Assembly (NCBI GenBank): GCA_036345935.2
Contig: JADWOT020000314.1
Coordinates: 1 to 64,000 of the forward strand
DNA: 64,000 nucleotides
Reading direction: 5' to 3'
Source of the DNA: Taenia hydatigena
Lineage: Eukaryota > Platyhelminthes > Cestoda > Cyclophyllidea > Taeniidae
This document shows positions 25,491 to 38,446 of this stretch, piece after piece (the stretch's first letter is position 1; every line of letters starts with the position of its first letter). The translations under genes were made by a program, and so were the position numbers. The notes under the pieces were generated by a model. That model worked only from the letters and a program-made list of their open reading frames with translations, was not told the DNA's origin and did not search any database.

Positions 25491-26989
25491 AGGATGCTTG
25501 GTGTGGTCTAGTGTTCCATCTCTAAAAAACGCTGAAGGCAAATTAGCTTTACGGCAGGCTGTAATAGTGTCTGTCCTTGCAGCCCCCCTTCCTCTGGCTC
25601 ATGGTGACTTTCTCAAACATTTCGTGCCTATGCATACCTCACATTGTCCACACTGATAATCACAAAACTCGGCTTAAATGCAAGACTCGCAGATGTGAAA
25701 TGTAGTCAAATCACTATCCATTAGAGAGTTACTTAATGACTGCCCTTTTAATTATAACTGTGGTCTACCATGACAAATGAAGTGGACTTAGGAGTAACTG
25801 ATTTAACTATGATGAAAATTCTGTATGGAGTGATGCGACAAATGTGTTTTGATCCAGCACTATCGCTTTTAATTGCTCGGACGACACCCAAAAGACAAAT
25901 CGTCCTAGCACCAATGAAGATATGAGGAAAAGGCAACTCGTTATAGACTTGGTTAAGTCTGAGTGCATTTGCAGTGATGACTTTGCATGAGTCAGATATT
26001 CTCTTTATTCTAATTTGCGTTTACTGAAATACTACCTCTTTAGCTCTACCGTTCAGGCAGAAAACAAGGATAGAACTGATTTCGAAAGAAAGTTTGAACT
26101 TTCATCACAAGACCATGTCATGCTCTTCAAAACAAACTATTCGATTTAACTAGCCCACCGGCGGATGCATCGTCAGCTCTCATTACAACTGCGGGAAGCT
26201 CGGAAAGTACGTACTTCAACCCCCGTTCACCCCAATCGAGATTGCCGAAAAATGTGTCCCTACAAAATAAGCCTGTTCTTTTGACATGTTTAAAAGGGGA
26301 ACGAGAGGAGATTGGCGGTGATCCTGCTACACGTGTGTCAGCAACAGCTACTCATTTTCCTTTTGACGTCGTTAAAAATTTTGAAGAAGTTTTCTGACCT
26401 ACTAAATTTACTGGCACCTCGACTTTTGACATCAGAGCATACGTGAAATGCTTCTTATCCTGTAGTAAAACAGCTTTCATTGTCCTGCAGCAGTAGGCAT
26501 TATTCCGTACACTGATGTGTTTCAGTGTTGCGACACTTTTTTCAGCTCGTCATTCAAAATGAGGTGCAAATCCTCTCTACAGACTTCATCCATTCCAACC
26601 AAGAAGCGTTAGGAGCCTAAGATCTCGCAACGCAGCATTCAAAAATAGCAATCAAATAGTGCCTCTTTGCTTTCTACCCTAATATCAGGCACCTCTTCTG
26701 CTTCATCATCTTGTTTGCTATTAGTCGGCTTTTGTTTGTGTTCGTGATCCCTAGACAAACTAGAAGGCCGTCTCTGCAACCACCTTGTCGACGCTTTTGT
26801 AACTGGATTTATAATGAGTGTTCAGGCTTTTCGTATTACCGTCACAAGAGTAAGAGGTGATGGTAGAAAAGAAGATGCGTTGGAGACCACTATCGGCAGA
26901 GGATTCTGGAGAATAGTAGGCGATTTCTGGTACTGGTTTTTACGTAATTCCAAGGTCTTTCCTCAATAAACTACTAGGGTCAATGTAGT

Positions 26990-27163
26990 TCTTTTACTAC
27001 TGAGCGAAGATGCTGATAGTATCTGCGACGCCTACTTAGTGGCTACAGCCATACCTATTGACAAATTTAATGTCCCCTGCAAGTAGTTGGTGAATCTCAT
27101 TGGTGAAGAAATAGAGGACTATCACCAGCTTCTCACAACATTTGCTTGCATATTTCCATGCTG
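26990..27163 (+). pseudogene. Exon-like relic, unrecognised
   Basis: The frame VLLLLSEDADSICDAYLVAT, then AIPIDKFNVPCK, a TAG, then LVNLIGEEIEDYHQLLTTFA is interrupted once in about 55 codons. A pyrimidine-rich run ending TACTACTGAG could be its acceptor. Composition and amphipathic pattern look protein-like, but I recognise no family. Confidence 0.22.
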
Positions 27164-29349
27164 AGGTGCTAGGCTGCGATGAACAAGTGTCGTGAATCAG
27201 TTACAGACAATGGCGGGACCAGACTCATCTGGCAACCACACAAACGAATGTCGCCTCCTCCTGTGGAAAAAGTAAACCATCTGGTCGAAGAGGTGCCTCG
27301 AAATCGTATCAAAAGTCATCGAAGTTACTATAGCCTTGCTCGATCACGGCGATGTAAAAGAGTTAGTCACGTCTACTACTGTGCGCGGACTATCGAAAGT
27401 TGAGCGCAGCGGCAAATGGTGCATTGCCATTATCATTTATTAACGATTATCAAATGGGCACTGCATGACGAGTTCCGATTTTTCGCATGCTTTGCTTTTG
27501 TATGCTTTCTACGGTTTCTTCATCCACAGGTTGCGCTATTAACCAGCAATGATCACGAAACAGTTAACATTTTAGCAATTTTGATTTTACTATGTAACGA
27601 TGATGGTCAGTCGGAATCTTTGTCTAACTAGACTGATATCATCCAATATGAAAGTAAAGCACATTTTATGTACCCCAAATACCAGCACATAAATCGTTGG
27701 TAACTTGATTTATGGATGTTTGCGTACTAACAATTATATCTTTACCACTTTCATTCTCAGTTGGCTAATTCCTCTGAGACACAAATTAGAATGTTGAAGG
27801 TGGTTAGCTCTTTGGTGATGGAATAACCCTTACTACCCATCAAGACCATGGTTGTAGCTTGTAAGAGAAAAATTTCATGTGGTTTTCCAGTGGGTCTCCT
27901 TCCTCTTTTCTACACGCCTCCCCTGCATATGGATATTACATGGAAGACTAGAGTACAGGCATAATTCTCCTCCCAGTTAAACCATTAGCGTAACCATCAC
28001 GTCGTCATCGGTACTGACTGTGAGCAAGTTCGCCGAATTCGCAAACCTTCATGGAACTCACTCACTGATATTCTCACGGAGAGGTGGGTGAATTTGTGAG
28101 TGGATGGGTGCTAAATTCACGTTTTCTGGGCAGTGCGGAGAGAGGCAGTCATGTGTGCTAGCAAGTTCTATTTCACCATGCTGCATGCAAACATCACGTG
28201 GCTCATGCACATACGCCCAAAACAAGAAACGATAGGCCCACGAGTTCACATTGTCTTCTCACACATTCACCTACTGACCCCTATGCTTACAAAACAGTCT
28301 CTTCATTCTGCATCTACTTCATTCCACTTCCCAATTATTTTGCCATTTTAACTTGGATGCAGATGTGGCCAGTGGCTTGAGCTCCCCATGCACCAATGAT
28401 TAAGAGAGGTGAAATCGCTGACTGCTCATTTTAGTGACTCGTGGTGCGCGATTCATTTAATGCTTATTATTAGTGCTCTCATCGAACAAGTAAACTGCAA
28501 TTGCTTCGCAAACGAGACTCATGAAGGTACAGCACAGAGTGTGCATTGATGTGGTTAGAACATACTGCTAACTGCCGTACGGAAGGTCTAGGGGGCAAGT
28601 AGCATGGTGCGAAGGCCATACCATGAAGTGGAGGTCCAGTCTCTAGACACTGATTTGTTCTTATAGGTCAGCATTAGTCACAAATGGACTCTGGTCAACA
28701 CCGCTTTAATTCGTAGCATAATTTCTCCTTCACTATTTCGTACGCACTCCACCGCCCCCCAGCCTATCGCTTGCCACCCATCCATCCCCAAAGATGACCA
28801 AATGGCACGCAGTACTTAGACAAAATACATTTCACATACCGACGACGACTCACTCGGTGGGTAAATATATTTTGGCAAGGTAAGATAGTGACTCCGTCTC
28901 TCCTTCTCAGCATTGAAATCTGGCGTTAAACAGACCACCAACGCAGTGCATACTCTCTCTTACCTTTCCTAGCAGCCAACTCTCCAATGCTCTCCCCCCT
29001 TGTTAGGGTACAGCATCTGCAGAAGCCTACTCCTCCTCCCCCACATCCTTCCACCGCTACATTCGCCCTAAAAGCGTCCATTATCCCACCAGCATGGCAT
29101 TATGATGATGTTCCCCTCAAGAGCGTCATTCATGTGGGGTTCATTATTCCCACCATTATGTAGACAGAATAACAATGTGCTCCAATGTCTTAACTAACTT
29201 TGTTCGCATTTCATGTTGCATTTGATGGGTAGCACAAGGCCTATTCCGATCTGCTAGATTGATTCATCTGCGATGTGGCGAACGATGACCATCATTACTA
29301 TGCATTAGCCATGGAGGATGCTGAAGAGGAGATAAGGTTCCACAACTAG

Positions 29350-29720
29350 CGGTTTTACTGCGTGTGACTGAAGCAAGTGGTGTTGTGGATATTGTCGCAT
29401 CTGGATGTCTTCAAACAATAATTGGCATCAAACCAAAATTGCCAGTTGTTCTGGATAAACGGAAGAGGAGGCGAAGCTGCAACAAATTAGGTAAAGTGGT
29501 CAGGGCCTAAAATAATCTACTTGTTGGGAAATTGTTAAACCCTCTATTTCTCCTTTTTAAGCCGTAAGCAATAGTGTAAAGGTGAAGTCGAATCCGGAAT
29601 CACGGTGGAGCGGTCGCAAATTGATTTCGGAGGTAATAGAATCCAAGAGAAATTCTTCTCGCCATGAGCCGCCTACTGCGGGTGACAAGGCCGTCAATGC
29701 GCTTGCTATGGGAAGAATGT
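29350..29720 (+). pseudogene. Two exon-like stretches, unrecognised
   Basis: At about 29355-29490 the frame reads LRVTEASGVVDIVASGCLQT, then IIGIKPKLPVVLDKRKRRR, a plausible globular segment followed by a basic tail. At 29562-29720, after a TTCTCCTTTTTAAG acceptor-like run, another frame reads AVSNSVKVKSNPESRWSGRK, then LISEVIESKRNSSRHEPP. Both end in stops soon after. They sit about 1 kb before the 30.3-kb duplicated cassette and could belong to the same ancient gene. No name can be given. Confidence 0.25.
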
Positions 29721-29780
29721 AATGCGGATTATTCTCGTTGGGTTGTCGTTTATGAACTTCCTGGAGTGGTTATGCAGCAG

Positions 29781-30092
29781 TTTTTGGCCTAAAACCAATG
29801 CGTTCTTTGTGTGGGATGTACGATGGAGCTTCAAATGTACTTATCCTGTTTAAATGATGGATGGGTTGAATGTTGAAGAAGAAATGCAGTTTAAAATATG
29901 ACGTGGGCATTATTCCAAACAAACGGCTTGCGTATTTTGCTCTTTGCACCAGGACCCGGAATAATGTCCACTTCGTATCAAAAGTGCAGTTCCTTTTCAG
30001 CAACCGACCTTTCCATCACTTGAATAAAGAAAATACAATCAAGATTCCATCCCACATCTCCATACGAAGAGCGCGTAGGTTTCAAGCCATGG
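29781..30092. repeat. Large imperfect inverted repeat (foldback element)
   Basis: The left arm (29781-29916) is the imperfect reverse complement of the right arm (29958-30092), with a 41-nt spacer. Inner ends are ATTATTCC and GGAATAAT. Going outward, the block TCATTTAAACAG read from the left arm faces TCACTTGAATAA on the right, and CATCCCACACAAAGAACGC faces CATCTCCATACGAAGAGCGC. Both arms are open in the same sense relative to the arm and give related peptides: NRPFHHLNKENTIKIPSHI on plus and IQPIHHLNRISTFEAPSYI on minus. The structure would fold into a long hairpin as RNA. Confidence 0.75.
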
Positions 30093-30339
30093 TAGTCACT
30101 ACAACCGAAGATCAGAACTGGTAGACACCTGCTCTAGGAAGTGCATTTACGACCCTGTCGCCCACAATGGACGGCAAATAAAAGGAGGACACCCCTTATG
30201 ATTCCACTAACTCAGGAGTCAGCTCGTGGTCGACCTCTTTCGACACTGAGTTTGGCTTACCAATTTGCGTATTGAGGACTGTCAAATTTGATGAAGAGCT
30301 GGCATCCGAGGCAATCATTCGCCAGTATCATCGCTAAAT

Positions 30340-31060
30340 ACTGAGTCTGCAATTCTCAGGATCCGAGGTTTTTTGATGAAATTAATTGTTTGGAGATGCT
30401 TCAGAAGGTAGGTGGATAAAATTGAAACACACAACTCCTACTCTCTTCTCTTGTTTAGTTTCTTCCAGTGATTGAGTGGCTGAGTGCTATTTGCCCTGAT
30501 AATGTAATGATCTGCGGCCTCGCTGGAGACTAGTTAAATGAAAAGGTGAGTGGTTTGATTTTCGTAGTGCTTATCTTCCTCAATCCTAGATGCAGGTGGC
30601 CAGGGATTCCTTTGATGTTGGGATGGTTATCTCTTCTGTGGCTCATGGCTACTCTGTGCTTGAATGCGAAGCAGAAAAAAACAAAGTATGGTGTGAAAAG
30701 TAAAGTGAAGTGAGACACGAGCTTGAGGAAAGTGATGGTGCTGAAGCGTTGAAGCTGAGGTAAACGTGGTGGAGACTGTTCTGAACAGAGAATTTCGGTG
30801 ATCAAATGTGATGTGGTCTTGCAGAGCTACAGCTTTTGTGGGTTTGTGATTTGGGACTTGGGTTTAGCGAACTTACGCATTGTGAGTTAGATTTTTCATA
30901 TATTGGCATCGAACATGAAGGAAGGCTGCATTAAAGCAATGCATGGGCTTGTATTGAATGGCCTTAACATAGTTGCTACCACGGTGTCCTCAATGGTGGG
31001 TGACATCAGCGCGCTGTTAGGATCGTCAACACATGACTTATGCATCGGAGATGGAAAAGA
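30340..31060 (+). pseudogene. Duplicated multi-exon cassette, copy 1
   Basis: The segment matches 38447-39120 along its length, with small gaps. Splice-like borders are conserved: an acceptor TTGTTTAG, then a coding stretch VIEWLSAICPDN, then a donor AAG|GTGAGT, an intron of about 50 nt, an acceptor GATGCAG, then VARDSFDVGMVISSVAHGYS. A third block follows after an acceptor CTTGCAG at about 30835. An in-frame TAG interrupts the first exon in this copy, and a roughly 25-30-nt insertion near 30970-31000 disrupts the third block, so this copy is not functional. Differences between copies fall on all three codon positions, so selection on the protein is not evident. The family is not recognised. 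Confidence 0.6.
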
Positions 31061-31099
31061 TAACTTTGGTTATCGAGGCGTGGGGAAGGATGGGTGATG

Positions 31100-34000
31100 G
31101 ATGCCAGCCAGGTCTCTCGACGTTAACATTATTGCTTTGCTGCAGCCCAAAATGGACGTGTCTTGACCTTGAAAGCGAGCTAAATCGCTATGCAGGGTTA
31201 TACGGCAGCAAAGTTCTGCCTACACAATTACTCATTCACATAGCGCCATTTGACCTTGAAACTTGCCTTTAAAATGTGTATCTTTGGTTCCACAATGCTG
31301 TTGATTGCCACGAATCTGACCTAGATCCATTTGTAGGTCATACAGCGACGACATTTACACTTAAGTATGAACATCACTAACGACTTGAGCCCTAAAATCG
31401 GTACTGGTACTGCTGTGGGGAGGCAGATGCATCGCACTACTGGATAGAGTTGTCTAGTTGGCTAACGCATCATCCATTAATGGTGATGGACATCTACCTG
31501 CTTAGGGCCACCACCGGATTCGTGGTAGTCCTCCTAGCCTAGCGAGTTGCGTTCGGCAATTATGCTTCTCGCCACTGAACCGGCATTACACCTCTTCGAT
31601 ATGAGAGTGAACTCTCTAAACAGGCATCAGTCTCATCACTGCTCACCTAGATTGATTCTTTTCTGTCAAGGAGGAGGAAAGGAGGCGAAGGAAACGAGGC
31701 CAATGCACCACGTGTTGCCTAGAGTGGTGCTTTTTCACTGCCCTTCATCGACTCAGTTTCAATTTTGTTAGTTGTGGTAGGACCAAAGTTGGGTGAGTGG
31801 TGTGCCACAAACGCTCATTGACCTATTGAGTGGGCCGTGCTTGCCATAAGGTGTGTCAAAATGAACGTCGACTATTCTAGTAGGCGAAGTAATGACGAGT
31901 CAACGACGTAGGGCCAAGGCGCACTGAAAATAGAGGAGACACATCTGACACCTTCAAAAATGTCAAAAAGGGGAAGCTTTGTCAAGAGCGCACTCCTCTC
32001 GAAGATCACTCAAAAGAATTTTGCGACTTCAGTGCTGGAATAAAGTTTGTCTGTGTATGAAGGAAAAGAATGATAGCGGAGTGTGAGGAGGTGGGTCGGC
32101 AGTCCAACCGGACTCATTCTGACTAACAGTCCACGTCAGCTTCATTTCCATGCACGATCTAAGCACCTGTCCAGCAGATACATTTGACTGGGCTTTTAGC
32201 ATCTATCCCCTCCATCGCACTATCTCTGTCCCATTCCACTGCTTTTCTGCATTGCATTAAAAATATTCTGCGCTAAATTGATACGTTTGCTGTTTGTTTA
32301 GTCCTCTGTCGCATCTACATTCACTTGGATGGTTATTGTACCTTCGTCGAGTGAAGTGGCCTCTAGGCCATGCTAGTAACTGAGAAGTACAGTGCAGAGT
32401 TCACTGAAATGTAGCAGTCCAAAACAGCAAGTACATTGTTTACTTTTTGGGTTAGTGATAAGGTATGATATCTTTCAAGCGTAGAGAGTTGAAGAGTAAA
32501 TGGCGGTTAAAAGCTTTACCACCATAGTGCCGATTACATTACTTCCAGATGCAGCTGAGCAAGTTTCTGGAGAAAATCTTTGCCAAAATAATACGTCTTA
32601 TGCACGATCGCGGTTTAATCATCAGATGTTGAATGGTGGACATGTAATATCGATCGCTTGCCTTTCAGACGCCATTTATCCACAAACTTAGACCAATGCA
32701 ATCCATTTATCCTCTTCGACTAGCCAGTAATGACGTAGTAGCTGTATTATTGCCATAAAGTCGACAAAACACGCCCATTTCGTAAGTGTGGCGACTAACT
32801 GTGCAAATAGAAATCTCTGTAGAGATCTGACTGCAAGCGTCATTGAGCCTACAGCAGTCAAAAGGCGGATTTGATCACCTTCGTAAGTGAGGGCACAACA
32901 TACTGGTGTAGGACTTTCCTTTATTTTTAGTCTTCAGGTGAACGGAATTTAACGGAACTCATGACCGGAGGAATGAACAGAATCCACTTCAGTAATTCTA
33001 CTCAGTTATAAAAAATTTGCCATTTGTAGAACAATCGCCCCATTCATCCTCCATAGAGTGTCATTTTGCGAAATTGAAGCCTTAATGGGTTAAAATTTAA
33101 GTTGAGAATTGAGGAGGCGAAATAAAGTAGGTCAATTGCTGATGGTTCTAAATTTTTTTGCGTTCAGAGACACCGATACAATCTTGCACCTCCCTTCTAC
33201 CCTATGAGCGAGCCCTCAGGTCACTTGGTACGAATACTTGCAATGAAAATATTTTTGTCAAGATTTAGTTCCCGTATTTTATGGGTTAGTCTCATGTATT
33301 TGCACTGGTAATAGAGCAAGTCCAGCACTACATTTTTAGCGGTGAACCTAGTAACAAACTAGGAGAAAATGGAAGAACAATCTTGAATAAGCTACAATAA
33401 GTAATGACCTAAGTTGCATATTTTGAACAATTTTTGAAGAGCCGCTTTTTTAGTAGAACCAATGTGTTTCTCTCAAATTCACTTTCACTGCATTCTGCTT
33501 AAGTCACAACTACAAAATTCTGGTTCACAATGGAGTTAAACCCGGAATAGCTTCCTCCGAATTCATCGTTAAGTGTTAAGTACGGCAGAATGGCGAATTG
33601 CTGACGGAGAATCAAGCAGCTTTAAACACTGTGAAATTCAAAGTCATTGACTTTTACGATTATTCCGTGCGGCAGAAAGTGATTCCCTTTTGATGACATC
33701 CACCACTAATAGCAGCATGGGAAGTAATCATCCTAGCCTCTAGTAAACCACCACAATTTTTTATTCAGTCGTATAGTGACTAGAAGGTCAACAAACGACT
33801 CTTGCATAAAATCCAACACACTATCTGTTTCGTTCGCTAAAATAAGGGCGCCAAGGTACATCAAACATCCTTGCATCAGGTGTAGTCGCAATGACTTGTT
33901 TTATGCTTGGGGTTGGTAAGCTAAACAGCGTTGCGGAATCCGTCGATGACACCACGAAAGGAAATTGCACATTGTGGGAAAAAGTTCACCAGGAAGTAGC

Positions 34001-34234
34001 GCGAGAGTGTGATAACGATGGTAAAAAGACATCGCGGTACCTGAAATCATCAATGGAGTACGAAACTAGAAAAGTGTTTTGTTTTGACTGATCGCAATGG
34101 TGGAAGAATCCGCATCACCTGATCAGTTATATTATTCTATCCCAACTGCCGGAGGCTGCAACTGTGTCAGTTCAGGAACAAGAAAGCACAAAACCGCGTG
34201 ATTACTGTGCATTCCCTTTTCGTTGGTGTCTTGA
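31100..34234. other. No recognisable gene
   Basis: Short frames only. Around 31540-31770 and 33890-34090 plus-strand frames of 66-74 codons exist without splice signals or recognisable motifs. Confidence 0.4.
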
Positions 34235-34300
34235 ACTACTCGGAGTGCATGAGTACCAGCTTCATTACTGTTACTGCCAGCACAGTCTCCAAAGCGAAAT
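34235..34300 (-). repeat. Fragment of repeat B
   Basis: The stretch CTACTCGGAGTGCATGAG and what follows up to CAGCACAGTCTCC matches 14103-14156 and 56578-56634. On the minus strand it encodes DCAGSNSNEAGTHALRVVQ, clearly related to the peptide of the other two copies. The rest of repeat B is absent here. Confidence 0.6.
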
Positions 34301-37300
34301 AATTTACTTGCATTCTTACACACATCGTTGCAGTGAATTCGCCTGACCATGACAGTGTGAATACTTAATTCGAGCCCTGTTCCTAAGCACAGTTTCAATT
34401 ATGAGTTTTGAAAATGGAAATTTGCCTTATAAGATGGACAGATGCTGTGATTCGTCAACTATGTTGTTGAGAGCCCTTGCGACTCAGTGACACACTACAA
34501 TCTCTAGTTGTGGTTAACTTCTAATCCCAAAATTCACTTCCACACTCTTGTCTATAATCAAGTGCTTCCTTTCAAATCGCGATCATAATTGCGCTGCCTG
34601 CAATCTTTGAGTGTGGTTGCATAGCAGAATTGGTTGCTGTGTGCAAGGCCATGTGGCCGTTCACACGCATTGGTAACGCTGAGGTCAATCAGTTCCACAA
34701 GACGACGACTCATCAGCGCCCTAATCAAGCACGTGCATAGCGCAACAGAGACAATAGCGTCAGTTTGTTGCATTCCGGTTCTATGAGAGATTCCTTCACA
34801 TGCACTCTTTAGGAAAACGGTAAGAAATTCTGTCTTCTACTCTACATATTCTGCTACCAAACACCCTATTTTACTTACGGCATGTTATTTTGCATTACCC
34901 ATGGAGGCATGTGTGCAACAGCTTCCATCCACGCTAGATTGTGGAGCACTAGTTGCTCTAGTGGAGCCCTACCACAACTGACGAAGCCGTGTTTGGTGTC
35001 GGATGCGTTGCATTACAGACATTCCTGGCGTAAACCAGAACCACTCGAGGCTGTAATGGAAGAGGAAATTTAGATTACGCGTGTTGCGTTGATCTCCTTT
35101 GTGGCCACACCACTTACGACAACTAACAGACCAGATGCTGATGTAGCCTATGCTAAAAGTTACTCGGGATACTGTGTTCAGCCCCTCTAACTGTTTTCTC
35201 CTTGCAATTTTTTTAACTTAGATCAACTCCTACAGATTTTGGGGTAGTCTTGCTTATTTCCTGGTCCACTGTCACCCACACATGCTAATGACAGAATGTA
35301 GATTACTGCAACTGAAGTAGAATGGTTAAAGTAAAAGTGTCCAATTTTCCTTAACAAAATGTCCTTCAGATATCGCGGATGCCGGATTTCGTGAATATGG
35401 GGGAGTAAAATTATGCTTCATTGTAGTGAGGTGTGGTTAGCTGGTCCTCTTCACTCTCCAATTCGAGTCAGCTGTTCAGGACTTGGACAAGCAGGCGTTT
35501 ACTTGATTGCAAACCTAGAGGCTGAACCAACCTGTCACCCAGACCGTATGGTTAGAAAATCCATTGAGATAGGAAACGGTCAGGCAAAATCGCTAGTTTG
35601 AGACGGTTCCAACCAATAACGGAATGCATTCTAATTGGTCCGAGTGCTAACCTGCCTGCTAACCATCTAGCCAGCCATTTGGACGGGTGATTATGCTCAA
35701 ACTGATGCCAAATGGCACGTAAAACTGGCAACGCTCTCTGCCAGGAGTGAGAAATAGGCTACGTCCCCAGTGGTAATGACAAATAAATAACGAATTCTGA
35801 GACTGGATAAGATTTAAGTCACTTGCTCATATAAGCACAAAGTGGCAAGAACTGACAGCCCAGCATGCGAATTTCGGGCACCAAGAGCATCGACTTGGCT
35901 ATTTTTCTTCATTAAACTGAGGGCTGATAGTGAAAAACAAATCACTCAAAGCCCTCGTAAGCTGCTCGTGCTCAAACAATCTCTCATCTCCCATATGATT
36001 GACAACTTGATTTCTCCTCCTCTTATTTTGACTCTTCCACACCTAAAACACCTATCTTGACTCAAAAGGAGCAGCAAAAGACTTCGGCAAATCTTCTGCT
36101 GTTTTTCGTGGCTAGGGGTTAGTCCGCTCTGTCCCCTTGTTATTCTCCATTCCACACCGTCAGCACAATTGTGCAATTAAAATGGAATTTTAAGTCATAT
36201 ACAGCTCTTCTCTACACCTTCCGTGCGGGCAGAACCAGGTAGCAGGTAATAGCACGAGAGTTGGTGGCTGGAGCAAGAGTAATGCGACATTCAAAACCTC
36301 ATCACGCTATTATTTCCTTCATGCAAAACCACCAGTGAGTAAAAAACGACGCATTTTGAAAGTACCTAGTTAATCTATAGTCACAGTCACACCTACTACT
36401 CAGCTAGTCAAGATTAAATTCCTTATCACCCAAGATCGTTAAATGACTGGTCGGCCGAACCACTCATCTTAGCAGTTAACCACTTAACTGACCAGAAGCC
36501 CTACTGGTGCTTATTTCTTATCACGATGAGGTGCCGCTAACTATGCTGCCTTTTCTATGTCCTCTGGGTCTCGTGGGCATTACCACCGAGAATTGAGAGC
36601 TCGAGACGCAAATGCGAACAGCCGCTCCACACTTCAAATTGGCTTACCGTCCCCCTCCCACCTAGATGTTCAAGAGCAACGTCGGAAAACTGATTTCCCA
36701 TTATGGTTGTCGTAAAGTGTTCAAGGTGAGCTAGAGGAGGATTCCATTCACTTTCGTCATTCTTGTCGGTTTTAGTTGTGCATTGCTCTTTAACAATTCT
36801 CGCACGATTCTCTCGAGGCATCTGAAGAAGGAGTCGTTGCAACTGCGCGTGTTGTGTCGATTACAATATTACTTAGCAAATTCGGTTTAACAGCTCTGAG
36901 TCACGATTCAATTGAAGAGATTGCAGATTAAGCAGCTTAAGGAAGGCCTTGAAGTCAGATAACCAAAAAGTCCTTCTTATCTCCCTTTTTCGCCGCTTGG
37001 CGCCCAGTTGGCCATGTTCGCCCTCAGGCACCTGAGCTTGTAAGGTGTGATTACCGTGAAGCAAGATTGGCTCTGCGCTTAGTTACACTTAGGTCGATCC
37101 AACCAACTTAGGCAAAACTATCAGCTCTGCTGCCTTGCCTTTGTTCCAGTTTATTATTCTTAATGGATAGGTAAGTGAATGAGAAGTCAGTCATGCACTT
37201 AGCTTATCAGACAGGTGCGCTCGCTTGCTGACTTAGATGGACAGGCAAGCGTGTGCTACTCAGACTGAAAGTCCTCGTTCAACTTCATCGTTCAGTCTCC

Positions 37301-37350
37301 TGCGCCAACATTCCGTTAAAACACGTGACAGACTCGGCTTTTGCACTTTC
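34301..37350. other. No recognisable gene
   Basis: Short unrecognised frames. A plus-strand stretch at about 35413-35601 (GLGQAGVYLIANLEAEPT) looks somewhat protein-like but has no supporting signal. Confidence 0.4.
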
Positions 37351-37683
37351 ATGCTTGGCTTGCATTGCCTTGAAACAAATGGAGTGAAAGGAGGTGAAGT
37401 GTATTCATCCCTACTAATAACGTGATGAACAAGGCAGAGCGATGAGGGTGTTGCACATAATAAGAATTCTTATCGCTGTCGAATGAACTTGACGACTATT
37501 CTGCAGCAGGAAGCGTTTTCGTCAAACGCTTATCGCCTTGCACTGAGGACTACTTGGTCAAGCATATGCATTGCAAATGTGTTGACGTGACGAATTGGCT
37601 AGAGAATCGCCTCCATTGATGATGCAGTGGTTATTGCTGCCCTTCAACTCGGTGAATTAATATTTGTGCCTGCGTCTCTGCCT
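37351..37683 (+). repeat. Coding-like repeat C, copy 1
   Basis: This segment aligns with 61594-61918 over nearly its whole length and with 60338-60525 over the first part. Shared landmarks run from an ATG followed by CTTGCATTGCC, through TGGAGTGAAAGGAGGTGAAG and GATGAGGGT, to GAC-GAC-ATTC, GCGTTTTCGTC, GGTCAAGCATA, GATGCAGTGG and a final CCTGCGTCTCTGCC. Within it, ELDDYSAAGSVFVKRLSP parallels VDDDSVARSVFIE in copy 3 and VDDDNSMRQHVFR in copy 2. All copies carry stops or shifts. It derives from a coding region of unknown identity. Confidence 0.6.
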
Positions 37684-38446
37684 TCTCACAGTAGTGCCAA
37701 TCACAGAGACGACGACGGTACAGCAAGGGCACTGGTCCTTCTCTGAGCGTGCAAAGCTATCATCACTCCAACTCGTGTTACATATCGTCAACGATGGAGA
37801 ATGTCAGCTACATGCATTTAAGCTACAGGTCCCGACGTAATAATGGCCAGGTGGGATCGGGACATGGAGGAGGGAGTGGAATTTGTATTCCGTTTGCTCT
37901 TCCCACTCACGTGGAGTGTATCAATTCGACGAAGACAACGTCATGGTAGGCTTGCCGCTCCAGTGAGGAAGGGAGAGAGCTACCCTGTGGGCGATTCCAA
38001 GTAGATTCAGTAATGTGTAGAACATGAGTTCAATGAGCTAAAACAGGATGCATGGGGAAGTTTCCCACCTAGGTCTTCTTATCGACGGCAGCTTGCGAGG
38101 GCGTTTGTCCCCCTGATGTCAACTTCTTCTCCCATGATAGTAAATTCCTAGGTAGTGGAGTGTCATAATTATTCGGTAAAGGTAGAACAAAGCTTTGGTA
38201 TTTATCATTAACCTTAGTACCTCGGAGTGAAGTAGGAAGGTTTGCAGACGTCCTTTAACTTGTTCTAGAGCTTAGGGGGACGAATGAAAATGGATGAGGA
38301 TTCAGAAGCGATGGCGGATCGCATGCGGCAAGCTGCATCAAATTTGGTCGAAAGCTGGAACCTAAGACAGTCTTCTGCCTCATTCCCCATTCATTGCTAA
38401 TTCTAAATGTATTGGACAATAATGATTTCTTTTGTATACATTAGAG

